Shown in pieces: positions 1-8,016 of a stretch of DNA of 64,000 bases. The stretch covers positions 18,224-82,223 of the forward strand of contig NZ_JRGL01000017.1 in the NCBI RefSeq assembly GCF_000764655.1, given 5' to 3'. Origin of the DNA: Aeromonas aquatica. GTDB lineage: Bacteria; Pseudomonadota; Gammaproteobacteria; Enterobacterales; Aeromonadaceae. The notes beneath the pieces are model-generated. The model saw only the letters and a program-made list of their open reading frames with translations. It was not told the DNA's origin and searched no databases. A program made the translations under genes and the position numbers. The stretch's first letter is position 1, and each line of letters starts with the position of its first letter.

Positions 1-1
1 C

Positions 2-721
2 TTTGGCCCGGCTCAGCTTGTCTGCCTGGCCGCCGCGATTGCGCTGCATCTCGTCATCCTGTGGTTGGTGCACAACAACCGCGCCGACCCCATCACACCA
101 CCCGAACCCATCACCTTGTCTGCCCGCTGGGCCGGCGAGTCGAACAAAGATGACGCACCGGCCAAACCGGCGGCGCCAGCGGCCGTCCCTGCGCCGCCCG
201 TGGTGAAGAAGCCGACCCCGGTACCGCCGAAAGTGGTCAAGCCGGTCGTCAAGAAACCAGCGCCCAAACCAACACCCAGGCCTGTGCCGGTAACCAAACC
301 CGCGCCAGTGGCCAAGGCCGAGCCGGTGGTCGCGCCCTCTGCGCCTGCAACCCCGCAGGCGACGGCCAATAACCAGAGTGCGAGTGGTGCCAGTGCGCCG
401 CCGACCAAGTCCCGCCAGACGGGCGCCGGGGCCGGCAGCAGCGCCCCTATCGCACGGGATGCCCGGTTGAACAACCCCGAGCCCCCCTACCCCCAGGAGT
501 CACGCCGACGGGGTGAGGAAGGGCGCGTGGTATTGAAGGTGCGCGTCACCAAAGAGGGCACCGCCGAGTCGGTCGAAGTGGAGCAGAGCAGTGGTCATCG
601 GCGCCTGGACATGGTCGCCCGCAAGACCGTCAGCCGTTGGCGCTTCATTCCGGCCAAACAGAACAATACCACCGTCCCAGCCTGGACAGGGGTTACCATT
701 ATTTTCAAGTTAGGGGCATAA
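2..721 (+). CDS. tonB: TonB energy transducer, N-terminus cut by window edge
   Basis: The frame is open to the left edge, so the start lies outside the window. The visible N-terminus is a hydrophobic segment (LAAAIALHLVILWLV), the single inner-membrane anchor. A long Pro/Lys/Ala-rich periplasmic spacer follows at roughly residues 55-110. The TonB C-terminal domain comes last, with PYPQESRRRGEEGRVVLKV, DMVARKTV and RWRFIPA. TonB carries ExbB-ExbD proton-motive energy to outer-membrane siderophore and haem receptors. exbB starts 3 nt after the stop, and exbD overlaps exbB, so the three form one operon. The order tonB-exbB-exbD with a hut gene nearby resembles the Vibrio TonB1 locus (family knowledge). 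The regulatory region is not visible. Confidence 0.93.
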   Translation, partial: FGPAQLVCLAAAIALHLVILWLVHNNRADPITPPEPITLSARWAGESNKDDAPAKPAAPAAVPAPPVVKKPTPVPPKVVKPVVKKPAPKPTPRPVPVTKPAPVAKAEPVVAPSAPATPQATANNQSASGASAPPTKSRQTGAGAGSSAPIARDARLNNPEPPYPQESRRRGEEGRVVLKVRVTKEGTAESVEVEQSSGHRRLDMVARKTVSRWRFIPAKQNNTTVPAWTGVTIIFKLGA

Positions 722-724
722 GCC

Positions 725-1495
725 ATGAATCCGGAAATCGCAACAAACTCGATGGGCATCTACCACCTGCTCAGCCAAAACACCGGGGTGGGTCTGGTCC
801 CACTGATCCTGCTGGTACTGATGTCGCTCGGCACCTGCTATTACGCGCTGCTCAAACTCTACCTCGGCTATCGCGAGCAGCGGCTGAACGCCCGCTTCGT
901 GGATCAGTTCTGGCAGCATGAGAGCGTGCAGGAGATGGAGCGCCAGCTCGCCCACACGCCCCCCGAAGAGGCCTATGGCCGGATAACCCATGCTGCCCTC
1001 GAGGCCGTTTCCCAGCTTGACCGGGCACAAGGGCGAGCCGTCTCCCTCAAGCTGGGCTCCCCGGACGACTTCTTGCTGCGCGCCCTGCGCCATGCCATCA
1101 CCATGGAGCGGATCCGCCTCGAACACGGCCTGGCCTTCCTCGCCTCCGTCGGTTCGGCGGCCCCCTTCATCGGGCTCTTTGGTACCGTCTGGGGCATCTA
1201 TCACGCGCTGCTGGCCATAGGTGCGGCCGGTCAGAGCAGTCTGGACAAGGTCGCAGGCCCGGTGGGTGAGGCCCTGATCATGACCGGCTTCGGCCTCGCC
1301 GTCGCCCTGCCTGCGGTGCTCATCTACAACTTCTTCGTGCGCCGCAATCGCCTCAAGCTCGCCGCGCTGGACGAGTTCGCCTACGACCTCTTTGCCCTGC
1401 TGGTGACCGGATTTGAGAAAACTCCGTCCAACGTGACCCAGCTGTCCGACATCGAGGGTGCCAAGAGCGAGACCGCCAAGAAGGGGCAGATGTAA
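725..1495 (+). CDS. exbB: ExbB proton channel subunit
   Basis: 256-aa MotA/TolQ/ExbB-family inner-membrane protein. It has three hydrophobic segments: near residues 15-40 (VGLVPLILLVLMSLGTCYYAL), around 135-160 (FLASVGSAAPFIGLFGTVWG) and around 180-205 (LIMTGFGLAVALPAVLIYNFF). The GLFGTVWGI and GFGLAVALPA segments are typical of the family. With ExbD it forms the proton-driven motor that energises TonB. The ATG lies 3 nt after the tonB stop, and its own stop TAA overlaps the exbD ATG (TAATG), so translation is probably coupled. A cytoplasmic loop of about 90 residues lies between segments 1 and 2, as expected. Confidence 0.95.
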   Translation: MNPEIATNSMGIYHLLSQNTGVGLVPLILLVLMSLGTCYYALLKLYLGYREQRLNARFVDQFWQHESVQEMERQLAHTPPEEAYGRITHAALEAVSQLDRAQGRAVSLKLGSPDDFLLRALRHAITMERIRLEHGLAFLASVGSAAPFIGLFGTVWGIYHALLAIGAAGQSSLDKVAGPVGEALIMTGFGLAVALPAVLIYNFFVRRNRLKLAALDEFAYDLFALLVTGFEKTPSNVTQLSDIEGAKSETAKKGQM

Positions 1496-1917
1496 TGGCT
1501 TTCGGCAAACTTCCTGGCGAATCGGACGAGCAGCCGCTCTCCGAGATCAACATGATCCCGATGATCGACGTCATGCTGGTGTTGCTCATCGTCTTCATGA
1601 TCACCGCCCCCCTGCTCACCAACGCGGTCAAGCTCGAGTTGCCCGAGGCCAGCAGCCAGGTCAATCAGCCCAAGCAGGAAGATGTGATCCTTTCCATCGA
1701 CGGCGCCGGCAAAATGTATTGGAACGACAAGGAGGTCGATGAGACGGCACTGCTCGCCCAGATGGTCAAGGCCAGCGAGGCCAAGCCGGAGATCCCCGAG
1801 ATCCAGCTGCGCATCGACAAGAGCGTGGAGTACGGCGCCATCGCCAAGGTGATGGCACAGGCCTCCCAGCACGGGCTGCACAAGATAGCCTTCGTCAGCC
1901 AGCCGGAAAGCGAGTGA
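1495..1917 (+). CDS. exbD: ExbD biopolymer transport protein
   Basis: 140-aa ExbD/TolR-family protein. A short cytoplasmic N-terminus containing LSEINMIPMIDVML carries the conserved membrane Asp involved in proton flow. One transmembrane helix and a periplasmic domain with the repeated pattern VILSIDGAGKMYWN and LRIDKSVEYGAI follow. It works with ExbB to energise TonB. The ATG shares its A with the exbB stop. It appears to end the tonB-exbB-exbD operon, since the next gene is 171 nt downstream with its own ribosome-binding site. Confidence 0.95.
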   Translation: MAFGKLPGESDEQPLSEINMIPMIDVMLVLLIVFMITAPLLTNAVKLELPEASSQVNQPKQEDVILSIDGAGKMYWNDKEVDETALLAQMVKASEAKPEIPEIQLRIDKSVEYGAIAKVMAQASQHGLHKIAFVSQPESE

Positions 1918-2040
1918 CGATATAGGCCTCAAGGCCGAGTCGCACAGACCCCAGCCTGGTTCAGGCAGTGAATAGTCACGAGGCATCACCCAGGTGGTGC
2001 CTTGTTTATTGGTACCCCCTTCACCCGGTTGCCAGACAGG

Positions 2041-2069
2041 GGGCGGCCCTGCATGATGCAGGGCCGCCC
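2041..2069 (+). other. Perfect 13-bp inverted repeat just upstream of the DMT transporter gene
   Basis: GGGCGGCCCTGCA and TGCAGGGCCGCCC pair perfectly around a 3-nt loop. The following bases (GTCATTTC) contain only a weak T tract. The hairpin sits 9 nt before the AAGGAGAG ribosome-binding site of the gene starting at 2089. It could end the exbD transcript, or act as a leader hairpin for the next gene. Confidence 0.6.
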
Positions 2070-2088
2070 GTCATTTCAAGGAGAGAAG

Positions 2089-3000
2089 ATGAGAACATCG
2101 GATTATGTGAGACTGCTGGCGCTGGCCGCCATCTGGGGCGCCAGCTTCCTGTTCATGCGCATCGCCGCGCCGGCGTTCGGCTCGGTCAACACCACCTTCC
2201 TGCGGGTCTTCTTCGCCCTCATCGGGCTCGCCGTCATGCTGCTTCTGCTGCGCACCCCCATGCGCTTCAAGGGTAAGCTGAAGTCCGCCATGGTGCTTGG
2301 CATCATCAACTCGGGCGTGCCCTTCCTGATGTACGCCATCGCCGCGCTCTGGTTGCCCGCCGGCTACTCGGCCATCCTCAACGCGACCACCCCGCTGATG
2401 GGGGCGCTGATCGGCTTCTCCTGCTTCAACGAGCCACTGAGCCTGCGCAAATGGGCCGGCGTCATGCTGGGCCTGGTGGGCATCACCCTCATCACCACCA
2501 CGGGGGAGCTGAGCCTGACCGGCAACGTCATCACCGGGGTGCTGGCCTGCCTCATCGCCACCGCCTGTTACGGCTGCGCCGGCTTCCTGACCCGGCGCTG
2601 GATCACCGAGCAGGGCGGCCTCGATGCCAAGCTGGTGGCGTTTGGCAGCCAGCTCGGGGCCTGCCTGTTCCTGCTCCCCTTCTTCGGCTACACCATGGCG
2701 GCCGGACCTGTCGTCAACTGGGCCATCCCCGAGGTGTGGGCCAGCATCCTGGCCGTCGGTTTCATCTGTACCGCCCTCGCCTACCTGCTCTATTTCCGGC
2801 TGATCGCCGACATAGGGCCGCTGCGCTCCCTGACGGTCACCTTCCTCATCCCCCCGTTTGGCATACTGTGGGGCTATCTGGTGCTCGGCGAGACCCTAAC
2901 CGGTGGCTTTGTCATCGGCGGCGCCGTCGTCTGCCTCGCGGTCTGGCTGGTGGTGAGCCCGGCCAAGACAGCCAAGCCCGCGAGCCAGCCGGTGCGCTGA
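2089..3000 (+). CDS. DMT superfamily (EamA-type) exporter
   Basis: 303-aa integral membrane protein with about ten hydrophobic helices in two EamA repeats. N-terminal MRTSDYVRLLALAAIWGASF is typical of the family, and each repeat ends with the usual E-P/E-T signatures (FNEPLSLRKWAG, LGETLTGGF). The substrate cannot be read from the sequence; relatives export amino acids, amines or metabolites. The ATG at 2089 is chosen because AAGGAG lies 6-10 nt upstream; an in-frame extension to about 2002 has no ribosome-binding site. It sits between exbD and xseA without clear functional links. Confidence 0.88.
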   Translation: MRTSDYVRLLALAAIWGASFLFMRIAAPAFGSVNTTFLRVFFALIGLAVMLLLLRTPMRFKGKLKSAMVLGIINSGVPFLMYAIAALWLPAGYSAILNATTPLMGALIGFSCFNEPLSLRKWAGVMLGLVGITLITTTGELSLTGNVITGVLACLIATACYGCAGFLTRRWITEQGGLDAKLVAFGSQLGACLFLLPFFGYTMAAGPVVNWAIPEVWASILAVGFICTALAYLLYFRLIADIGPLRSLTVTFLIPPFGILWGYLVLGETLTGGFVIGGAVVCLAVWLVVSPAKTAKPASQPVR

Positions 3001-3132
3001 CTCAACCCCTGCCCCATTCCAGCTATCAGGCCGGGCCTCCTCGGGCTCGGCTCCCCGTGCGAACTGGGGTAAGATAGGCCCCATTGTCTTCTCCCCCCTC
3101 ACTCCGGGCCGGGCACAGCAGCAGGACCAACC

Positions 3133-4491
3133 TTGAATCATCGCGACGAATCCAGCCAAGACAGGCAGCAGATCTTTACCGTCACCCGCCTCAACAGCGC
3201 CGTGCGCATGATCCTGGAGCAGGATCTGGGGCTGGTGTGGCTGACCGGGGAGCTCTCCAACCTGGCGATGCCAAGCTCGGGCCACTGGTATTTCTCCTTG
3301 AAAGACATCTCCGCCCAGGTACGCTGCGCCATGTTCAAGGGCAACAACCGGCGGGTGCCGTTCCGTCCACAAGACGGCATGCAGGTGCTGGTACAGGCGC
3401 GGGTCTCTCTCTATGAGCCCCGCGGCGACTACCAGCTCATCATCGAATCCATGCAGCCCGCCGGCGACGGCATGCTGGCCCTGCGCTTCGAGGAGCTCAA
3501 GCGTCGCCTGGGCGCCGAGGGCTTGTTCGACGAGGCTCGCAAGCGACCGCTGCCCCGCGAGCCGCGCGCCGTGGGGCTGGTCACCTCCGCCACCGGCGCC
3601 GCCCTGCACGACATGCTGACGGTGCTGGGGCGCCGGGCGCCGGACTTGCCGGTCTTCATCTACCCGACACAGGTGCAGGGCAGCGCCGCCATCGGCCAGA
3701 TAGTGGCGGCGATCCAGCTTGCCAACCGCCGCGCCGAGGTGGACGTGCTGATCGTCGGTCGCGGCGGCGGATCCTTGGAAGATCTCTGGTGCTTCAACGA
3801 GGAGGCGGTGGCCCGCGCCATCAGCCGCTCCGCCATTCCCGTGGTGAGCGCCGTCGGCCACGAGGTGGACGTCACCATCAGCGACTTTGCCGCCGACTTG
3901 CGTGCCCCCACCCCCTCCGCCGCCGCCGAGCTGGTGGCGCCGGACAGAAGCACCCGCGCCCAGCGCCTCGCCCACCTGCGCCAGCGGCTCGCGCAGGCCA
4001 TGGCGCGGCGCCAGACCGCCGCCAGCCACGGCTTCGCGCTGCTGCAAAAGCGGCTGGATCATCAAGACCCCAAGCGCCGGCTGGAGCAGCAATCCCAGCG
4101 CCTCGACGAGCTCGCCAGCCGTCTGCAGCAATTGCTGGCAAGCCGCCTGCATCAGGGGGAGAGGCGCCTCGCCAACCTCGAGCTGCGCCTGCAGGCCCGG
4201 AGCCCCGAGAAGCTGCTGGCGGCCGGCAAGCGCCGTCATCAGCTCGCCGAGGAGCGGCTCCATAGCCTGATGGCCAAGCGCCAGAGTCTCGCCGGCCATC
4301 GCCTCGCCATGCTGAGCGCACGGCTCGACGGGGTCAGCCCGCTGGCCACCCTGGGCCGCGGCTACTCCATCACCCGCAGCGCAAGTGGCGAGGTCATCAG
4401 CCGCGCCAGCCAGGTGAGCCCCGGCCAGTCGCTCGTGACCACCCTGGCCGAGGGCAGCCTGAAAGTGCGGGTAGACAGCATCAACGACTAG
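3133..4491 (+). CDS. xseA: Exodeoxyribonuclease VII large subunit
   Basis: 452-aa homologue of E. coli XseA (456 aa). An N-terminal OB-fold (FTVTRLNSAVRMILEQ, SGHWYFSLKD, QVRCAMFKGNNRR) binds DNA. The catalytic domain contains LYEPRGDYQLIIESMQPAG, TSATGAALHD, VGRGGGSLEDLW and VSAVGHEVDVTISDFAADL. A long coiled-coil segment (residues about 270-400) recruits many XseB subunits. The enzyme degrades single-stranded DNA to oligonucleotides. The start is a TTG at 3133, chosen to match the family N-terminus; no ATG fits and the ribosome-binding site is weak. xseB is not adjacent. The gene converges on hutW across a shared terminator. Confidence 0.93.
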   Translation: MNHRDESSQDRQQIFTVTRLNSAVRMILEQDLGLVWLTGELSNLAMPSSGHWYFSLKDISAQVRCAMFKGNNRRVPFRPQDGMQVLVQARVSLYEPRGDYQLIIESMQPAGDGMLALRFEELKRRLGAEGLFDEARKRPLPREPRAVGLVTSATGAALHDMLTVLGRRAPDLPVFIYPTQVQGSAAIGQIVAAIQLANRRAEVDVLIVGRGGGSLEDLWCFNEEAVARAISRSAIPVVSAVGHEVDVTISDFAADLRAPTPSAAAELVAPDRSTRAQRLAHLRQRLAQAMARRQTAASHGFALLQKRLDHQDPKRRLEQQSQRLDELASRLQQLLASRLHQGERRLANLELRLQARSPEKLLAAGKRRHQLAEERLHSLMAKRQSLAGHRLAMLSARLDGVSPLATLGRGYSITRSASGEVISRASQVSPGQSLVTTLAEGSLKVRVDSIND

Positions 4492-4513
4492 TAACAAGGT
4501 ATTTGTCAGCATA

Positions 4514-4546
4514 AAAAATGGCCCATCACAGGATGGGCCATTTTTA
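4514..4546. terminator. Bidirectional rho-independent terminator between xseA and hutW
   Basis: A 10-bp stem ATGGCCCATC / GATGGGCCAT with loop ACAG, flanked by AAAAA on the left and TTTTT on the right. It can stop the converging xseA and hutW transcripts. Confidence 0.9.
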
Positions 4547-4561
4547 TAGTGTGCAAATCAC

Positions 4562-5950
4562 TCACACCAGCGAATGTCGTACCGCCCCGCCCGGGTGTCC
4601 CAGACTGGCGGAGGGGGCTGACCCGCCCCCCAGGGGGTTGAGCTGCAGGAATTCAAACAGCCCGGCCTGCAGGTTGACGTTCCAGAAGCGCCCCGCCAGG
4701 GTCAGCTCGAGCCGCTGGTCGGTCAGCTCCGCCAGCCCGTGGCGCTGCCAGGCCATAAACAGCGGCATCAGGTGAGTTTGCAGGGGGGATGGCAACCGGT
4801 TCAGCGCGAGCCAGCCGGTATCCAGCGCCCCGCGCAGCAGGCCGTCGATGCGCGCGTTGGGGTTGCGCCCCATCACCATGCCGGGGGCGCGCACGCCAGC
4901 GGCCAGCGCCTCGTGCCAGAGCGCCAGATCCCGGCCATACATCAGGCCGTGACCGTGCACGCTGCCCCCCGCCCCGGCGCCGAAGGGGAGGATCTCGGCC
5001 CCGCGCTTGGCCATCTGGTTATAGCGGCTCTGCTCGGCGTCACCGCGGCGCCAGTGGCTGCCGGAGAGGCGCTGCCAGCCCCCCTGCTCCAGGGTCTGGG
5101 CGCCATAGGCATACATGCTGGCCCGCTGCTGGCCATCGGCGGACCAGCCGAGCTTGCCCTTGGCCTCGGCGCGTTCCAGGTTGGTGCCCGCCATGGCGAT
5201 GAGCTGATAGAGATCCACCCCGTGCACCCCGCTCGCCATCACGTCCGCAATGTCCTGGCGCCAGACGGTGTCGTCCTGACCGGGCAGGCCGAAGATGAGA
5301 TCCGCCACTATCACGACGGCATCATCCCGGGTCAGCTCGGCCAGCCGGGTGAGCAGTGTCTCCCTGTCATCGAAGCGGGCCGCCTGCTGGCGCACTTCGG
5401 TATCGAAGCTCTGCACCCCGAACGAGAAGCGGTTGAAACCTCCCGCCAGGGCGGTCTGCCACTTCTCGTCATCGAAGCCGTTGAGGCGCCCCTCCAGGGT
5501 CACTTCCGCATCGGCCGTCAGCGGGAAACGGCGGATGGCCTCGGCGAGACGCGCCAGATCGTCGGCCGCCATGTCGGTGGGCGTACCGCCCCCCACGTAG
5601 ACGGCCGAGAAGGGCCGGCTCTGGCCAAAGGGCGCATCGGCGGCCTGATGCAGGCTGGCGCACAGGGCCGCCATGTAGCGGCTCATCCGCGCCGGGTTGG
5701 CGCCATTTTCGAAGAAGTTGCAGAAGCTGCAGCGTTTGCGGCAAAACGGAATGTGGATGTAGAGCGCCCGCTCCTCCACCTGGCTCTCCTGCTGCCACCA
5801 GGCTTGCCAGCCGGCGTCATCGAGTGTCAGGGGACGTATGCCGCCACGGCTGGCATGGGCCGAGGTCTTGGCGGCGAAGGCGAATTTGAGGGGATCAGGG
5901 GTCGCGAGCCCTGTCATGGTCGGGGTGAGGGTTGCTGTTGTCACTGGCAA
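4562..5950 (-). CDS. hutW: Haem-utilisation radical SAM enzyme HutW/ChuW family
   Basis: 462-aa radical SAM protein of the coproporphyrinogen-oxidase-like HutW/ChuW family, which in relatives opens haem anaerobically and releases iron. The [4Fe-4S] motif is CRKRCSFC (Cys70, Cys74, Cys77), preceded by ALYIHIPF. VYVGGGTPTDM, RFSFGVQSFD and DLIFGLPGQ complete the SAM core. hutX and hutZ are not in the window. A Fur-like box lies about 20 nt upstream, and tonB-exbBD are nearby, which fits iron-starvation control. The start is uncertain: TTG at 5950, or an ATG 11 codons inside (MTGLATPDPLKFAF). Neither has a strong ribosome-binding site. Confidence 0.88.
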   Translation of the reverse strand: MPVTTATLTPTMTGLATPDPLKFAFAAKTSAHASRGGIRPLTLDDAGWQAWWQQESQVEERALYIHIPFCRKRCSFCNFFENGANPARMSRYMAALCASLHQAADAPFGQSRPFSAVYVGGGTPTDMAADDLARLAEAIRRFPLTADAEVTLEGRLNGFDDEKWQTALAGGFNRFSFGVQSFDTEVRQQAARFDDRETLLTRLAELTRDDAVVIVADLIFGLPGQDDTVWRQDIADVMASGVHGVDLYQLIAMAGTNLERAEAKGKLGWSADGQQRASMYAYGAQTLEQGGWQRLSGSHWRRGDAEQSRYNQMAKRGAEILPFGAGAGGSVHGHGLMYGRDLALWHEALAAGVRAPGMVMGRNPNARIDGLLRGALDTGWLALNRLPSPLQTHLMPLFMAWQRHGLAELTDQRLELTLAGRFWNVNLQAGLFEFLQLNPLGGGSAPSASLGHPGGAVRHSLV

Positions 5951-5969
5951 GTTACCATCAGAAAATAAT

Positions 5970-5988
5970 GCAAATGATAACGAATATC
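5970..5988. promoter_or_regulatory. Fur-box-like operator upstream of hutW
   Basis: GCAAATGATAACGAATATC matches the 19-bp Fur consensus GATAATGATAATCATTATC at 14 of 19 positions. It lies 20 nt before the predicted hutW start in an AT-rich stretch. No divergent gene starts on the other side, so hutW is the likely target. Confidence 0.72.
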
Positions 5989-6039
5989 AGTTCACTACGA
6001 CCTTGTGCTGGATCAAATCAGGGGCACTGGGGTGGCACT

Positions 6040-6215
6040 TAAGCCTTGAATTGCAAGCGATCGTCGGTCGAAGGACCCGAATACAGTAGCGAAGGAGATG
6101 CCCTGTTCGGCGATAGCCACTCCCCCGTGCGCAGCAAAACTGCCAGGAGAGTGGTCGTACACACGCATTCCGACTAACGGGAGAAGTGGCCTAAGGCCCT
6201 CAAGACAGGGAATGC
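6040..6215 (-). pseudogene. Possible decayed copy of the yfiB 3' end
   Basis: No intact gene is visible between hutW and yfiB. On the minus strand this stretch encodes VGMRVYDHS, then GGVAIAEQG, then FDRRSLAIQG. These line up in order with VGMPAANLD, EEAPIADNG and ENRRVAIIIG at the end of YfiB. The match is partial and lower in G+C than the real gene, so a decayed tail duplication is a suggestion only. Confidence 0.35.
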
Positions 6216-6238
6216 TCGCCGCTGATGCACGGCCGGGA

Positions 6239-6727
6239 TCAGTCGTTGCCGATGATGATGGCGACCCGGCGATTCTCCGCCCGTCCGGCGGCGTTGCCGT
6301 TGTCGGCAATCGGTGCCTCTTCGCCCCGGCCACGGATGTCCAGATTGGCCGCCGGCATCCCCACCGACACCAGGACGTCGGCCACGGACTGAGCCCGTTT
6401 CAGGGAGAGTTGCTGGTTGTAGCTGGCCTCGCCGTTGGCGTCGGTATGACCGTCCACCCTGGCCTTGTTCAGACCCACAGAAAGCAGGGCCTTGCCCAGC
6501 TTCTCTACCACCTGGCGGGTGTTGGGGTTGAGGGCGCCCACGTTGTTGGCGAACAGCACCTTGTTGGAAATATCCAGGGTCCAGCCCTCATCGGTGAGGT
6601 GGAACCCCTGCTCCTTGAGCGTGGCAACCTGCTCTGCCGAGAGGCCCCGTGGTGCACTCTGGCAAGCCGCCAGCACGCTCAGCAGCAGACCGACAAGGCC
6701 CGCCTTTATCAGGTTGGAAATGTTCAT
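6239..6727 (-). CDS. yfiB: OmpA-family outer-membrane lipoprotein, YfiB-like
   Basis: 162-aa lipoprotein. The signal peptide ends in the lipobox LAAC (Cys22). The OmpA/MotB peptidoglycan-binding domain has ARVDGHTDANGEASYN, LSLKRAQSVADVL and ENRRVAI. In the Pseudomonas Yfi system the homologue sequesters YfiR at the outer membrane and so frees the cyclase YfiN. The ATG at 6727 is chosen because AAGGA lies 8 nt upstream; two in-frame codons further upstream lack this. It follows yfiN by 41 nt, completing yfiR-yfiN-yfiB. The order differs from the Pseudomonas R-N-B operon only in spacing. Confidence 0.85.
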   Translation of the reverse strand: MNISNLIKAGLVGLLLSVLAACQSAPRGLSAEQVATLKEQGFHLTDEGWTLDISNKVLFANNVGALNPNTRQVVEKLGKALLSVGLNKARVDGHTDANGEASYNQQLSLKRAQSVADVLVSVGMPAANLDIRGRGEEAPIADNGNAAGRAENRRVAIIIGND

Positions 6728-6768
6728 TGTTATCATCCTTTTATTTATTATTTTTGCCTGAAAAAACA

Positions 6769-8016
6769 TCATGTATTCGTCTGTTGGTCGGTGATCCCCT
6801 CCCTGCGTTGTCGCTTGGCTTGATACATGTCGCTGTCCGCCTGTTGCAGCAGCTCGTCGGCCGTCCCCCCCTGCTCGGGATACATGGCAAAGCCGACACT
6901 GACGCCAACCACCAGATGACGACCATCCCCCAACACCACGGGCGTGGCCATCGCCTGCTGGATCCGCAGCATCACCTCACGCACTTCGCGCTCATGGTGC
7001 AACGGGGCCAGCAGGATGGCGAACTCGTCTCCCCCCAGCCGGCACACCAGATCCATCGGCCTGAGCTGGTGCTGCACCCGCCGCGCCAGGGCCACCAGCA
7101 CCTCGTCACCGGCGGCGTGACCCAGGCTGTCGTTGATCTGCTTGAAGCGATCGCAATCCAGATACAACAAGGCGAATCGTTCGTTCTGGGCGTCACCCAG
7201 CCTGATAGCCTGGGCCAGACGGGCCTCGAACAGGGAGCGATTGGGGAGACCGGTCAAGGAGTCGTGGGTCGCCTGATGCAGCAGGCTGGCATTCTCCCGC
7301 TTCTGGTGGGCCTGCCAGGCCTCCAGTTCATCGAGCAGGGAGTTGAAATCCTCTCCCAGCTCGTGCAGCTCGGCGATATTGGCAGAGGGAACCCGTTGAT
7401 TGAGGGTTCGCCGGCGACGGACGCTGTGGGCGACCTGTGCCAGCGCCTTGAGGGGAGCTGTGATGGAATATTGCATCCGGCGCGCCACATAGAGGGCGCC
7501 CAGTATGCTGAGCAGCAGGCAGACCAGGGTCGCCAGCAGGGTCTGCAACAGGAAGCGCAGCAGGTATTGGCCGTGCCCGACCAGATGAATGCGGGCTATC
7601 TCCTTGCCCTCGCGCACCATGGGCAGCGCCACCGGCCCCGGCAGGAGCAGCCGTGCCAGGTGTTGCCCCAGATTGGACCAAGGGTTGGTGATATCACGGC
7701 CCCAGCTCGCCAGCACCTGACCATCGGGCAGCAGAATGGTGGCGCTGACCACGTCCTCGTGCGCCGTGATGGCCTGCAGGGCATCCCTCGCCGCCTCCTC
7801 GTCGTGGAACACCACGGCCGCCTCCGTGGTGTAGCTGATGGCACGGGCCAGCAGCTCCAGATTGTGATCCGCGTAGAGCCGCAGCGCCAGCAAGGCGGTG
7901 ATGGTCAGGAACAGCCCCGCCATGCAGACGGCGGTCAGGGAGGTCACCATGTGGGTGCGCCCCAGGCTTTGTCGCAAGGTGATGCGCGGGCCGACGGAAT
8001 GAGCCTGGTTTTTCAT
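6769..8016 (-). CDS. yfiN: Membrane diguanylate cyclase, YfiN/TpbB-like
   Basis: 415-aa inner-membrane protein. It has a first TM helix at residues about 24-46, a periplasmic sensor domain (about 50-150) and a second TM helix at about 155-177. A HAMP-like segment (about 180-235) leads to a GGDEF domain with GGDEF at 328-332 and an RxxD inhibitory site (RPMD) five residues before it. It should make cyclic di-GMP with product inhibition. Its ATG overlaps the yfiR stop (ATGA), so the two are translationally coupled. By analogy YfiR in the periplasm holds it inactive. The GGDEF residues are intact, so it is probably catalytic. Confidence 0.9.
   Translation of the reverse strand: MKNQAHSVGPRITLRQSLGRTHMVTSLTAVCMAGLFLTITALLALRLYADHNLELLARAISYTTEAAVVFHDEEAARDALQAITAHEDVVSATILLPDGQVLASWGRDITNPWSNLGQHLARLLLPGPVALPMVREGKEIARIHLVGHGQYLLRFLLQTLLATLVCLLLSILGALYVARRMQYSITAPLKALAQVAHSVRRRRTLNQRVPSANIAELHELGEDFNSLLDELEAWQAHQKRENASLLHQATHDSLTGLPNRSLFEARLAQAIRLGDAQNERFALLYLDCDRFKQINDSLGHAAGDEVLVALARRVQHQLRPMDLVCRLGGDEFAILLAPLHHEREVREVMLRIQQAMATPVVLGDGRHLVVGVSVGFAMYPEQGGTADELLQQADSDMYQAKRQRREGITDQQTNT

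Noticed and set aside
2896..4512. 538-codon open frame on the minus strand across xseA
   Set aside because: Antisense to a well-matched xseA; composition follows the mirrored codon bias of a G+C-rich gene and no family motif is seen.
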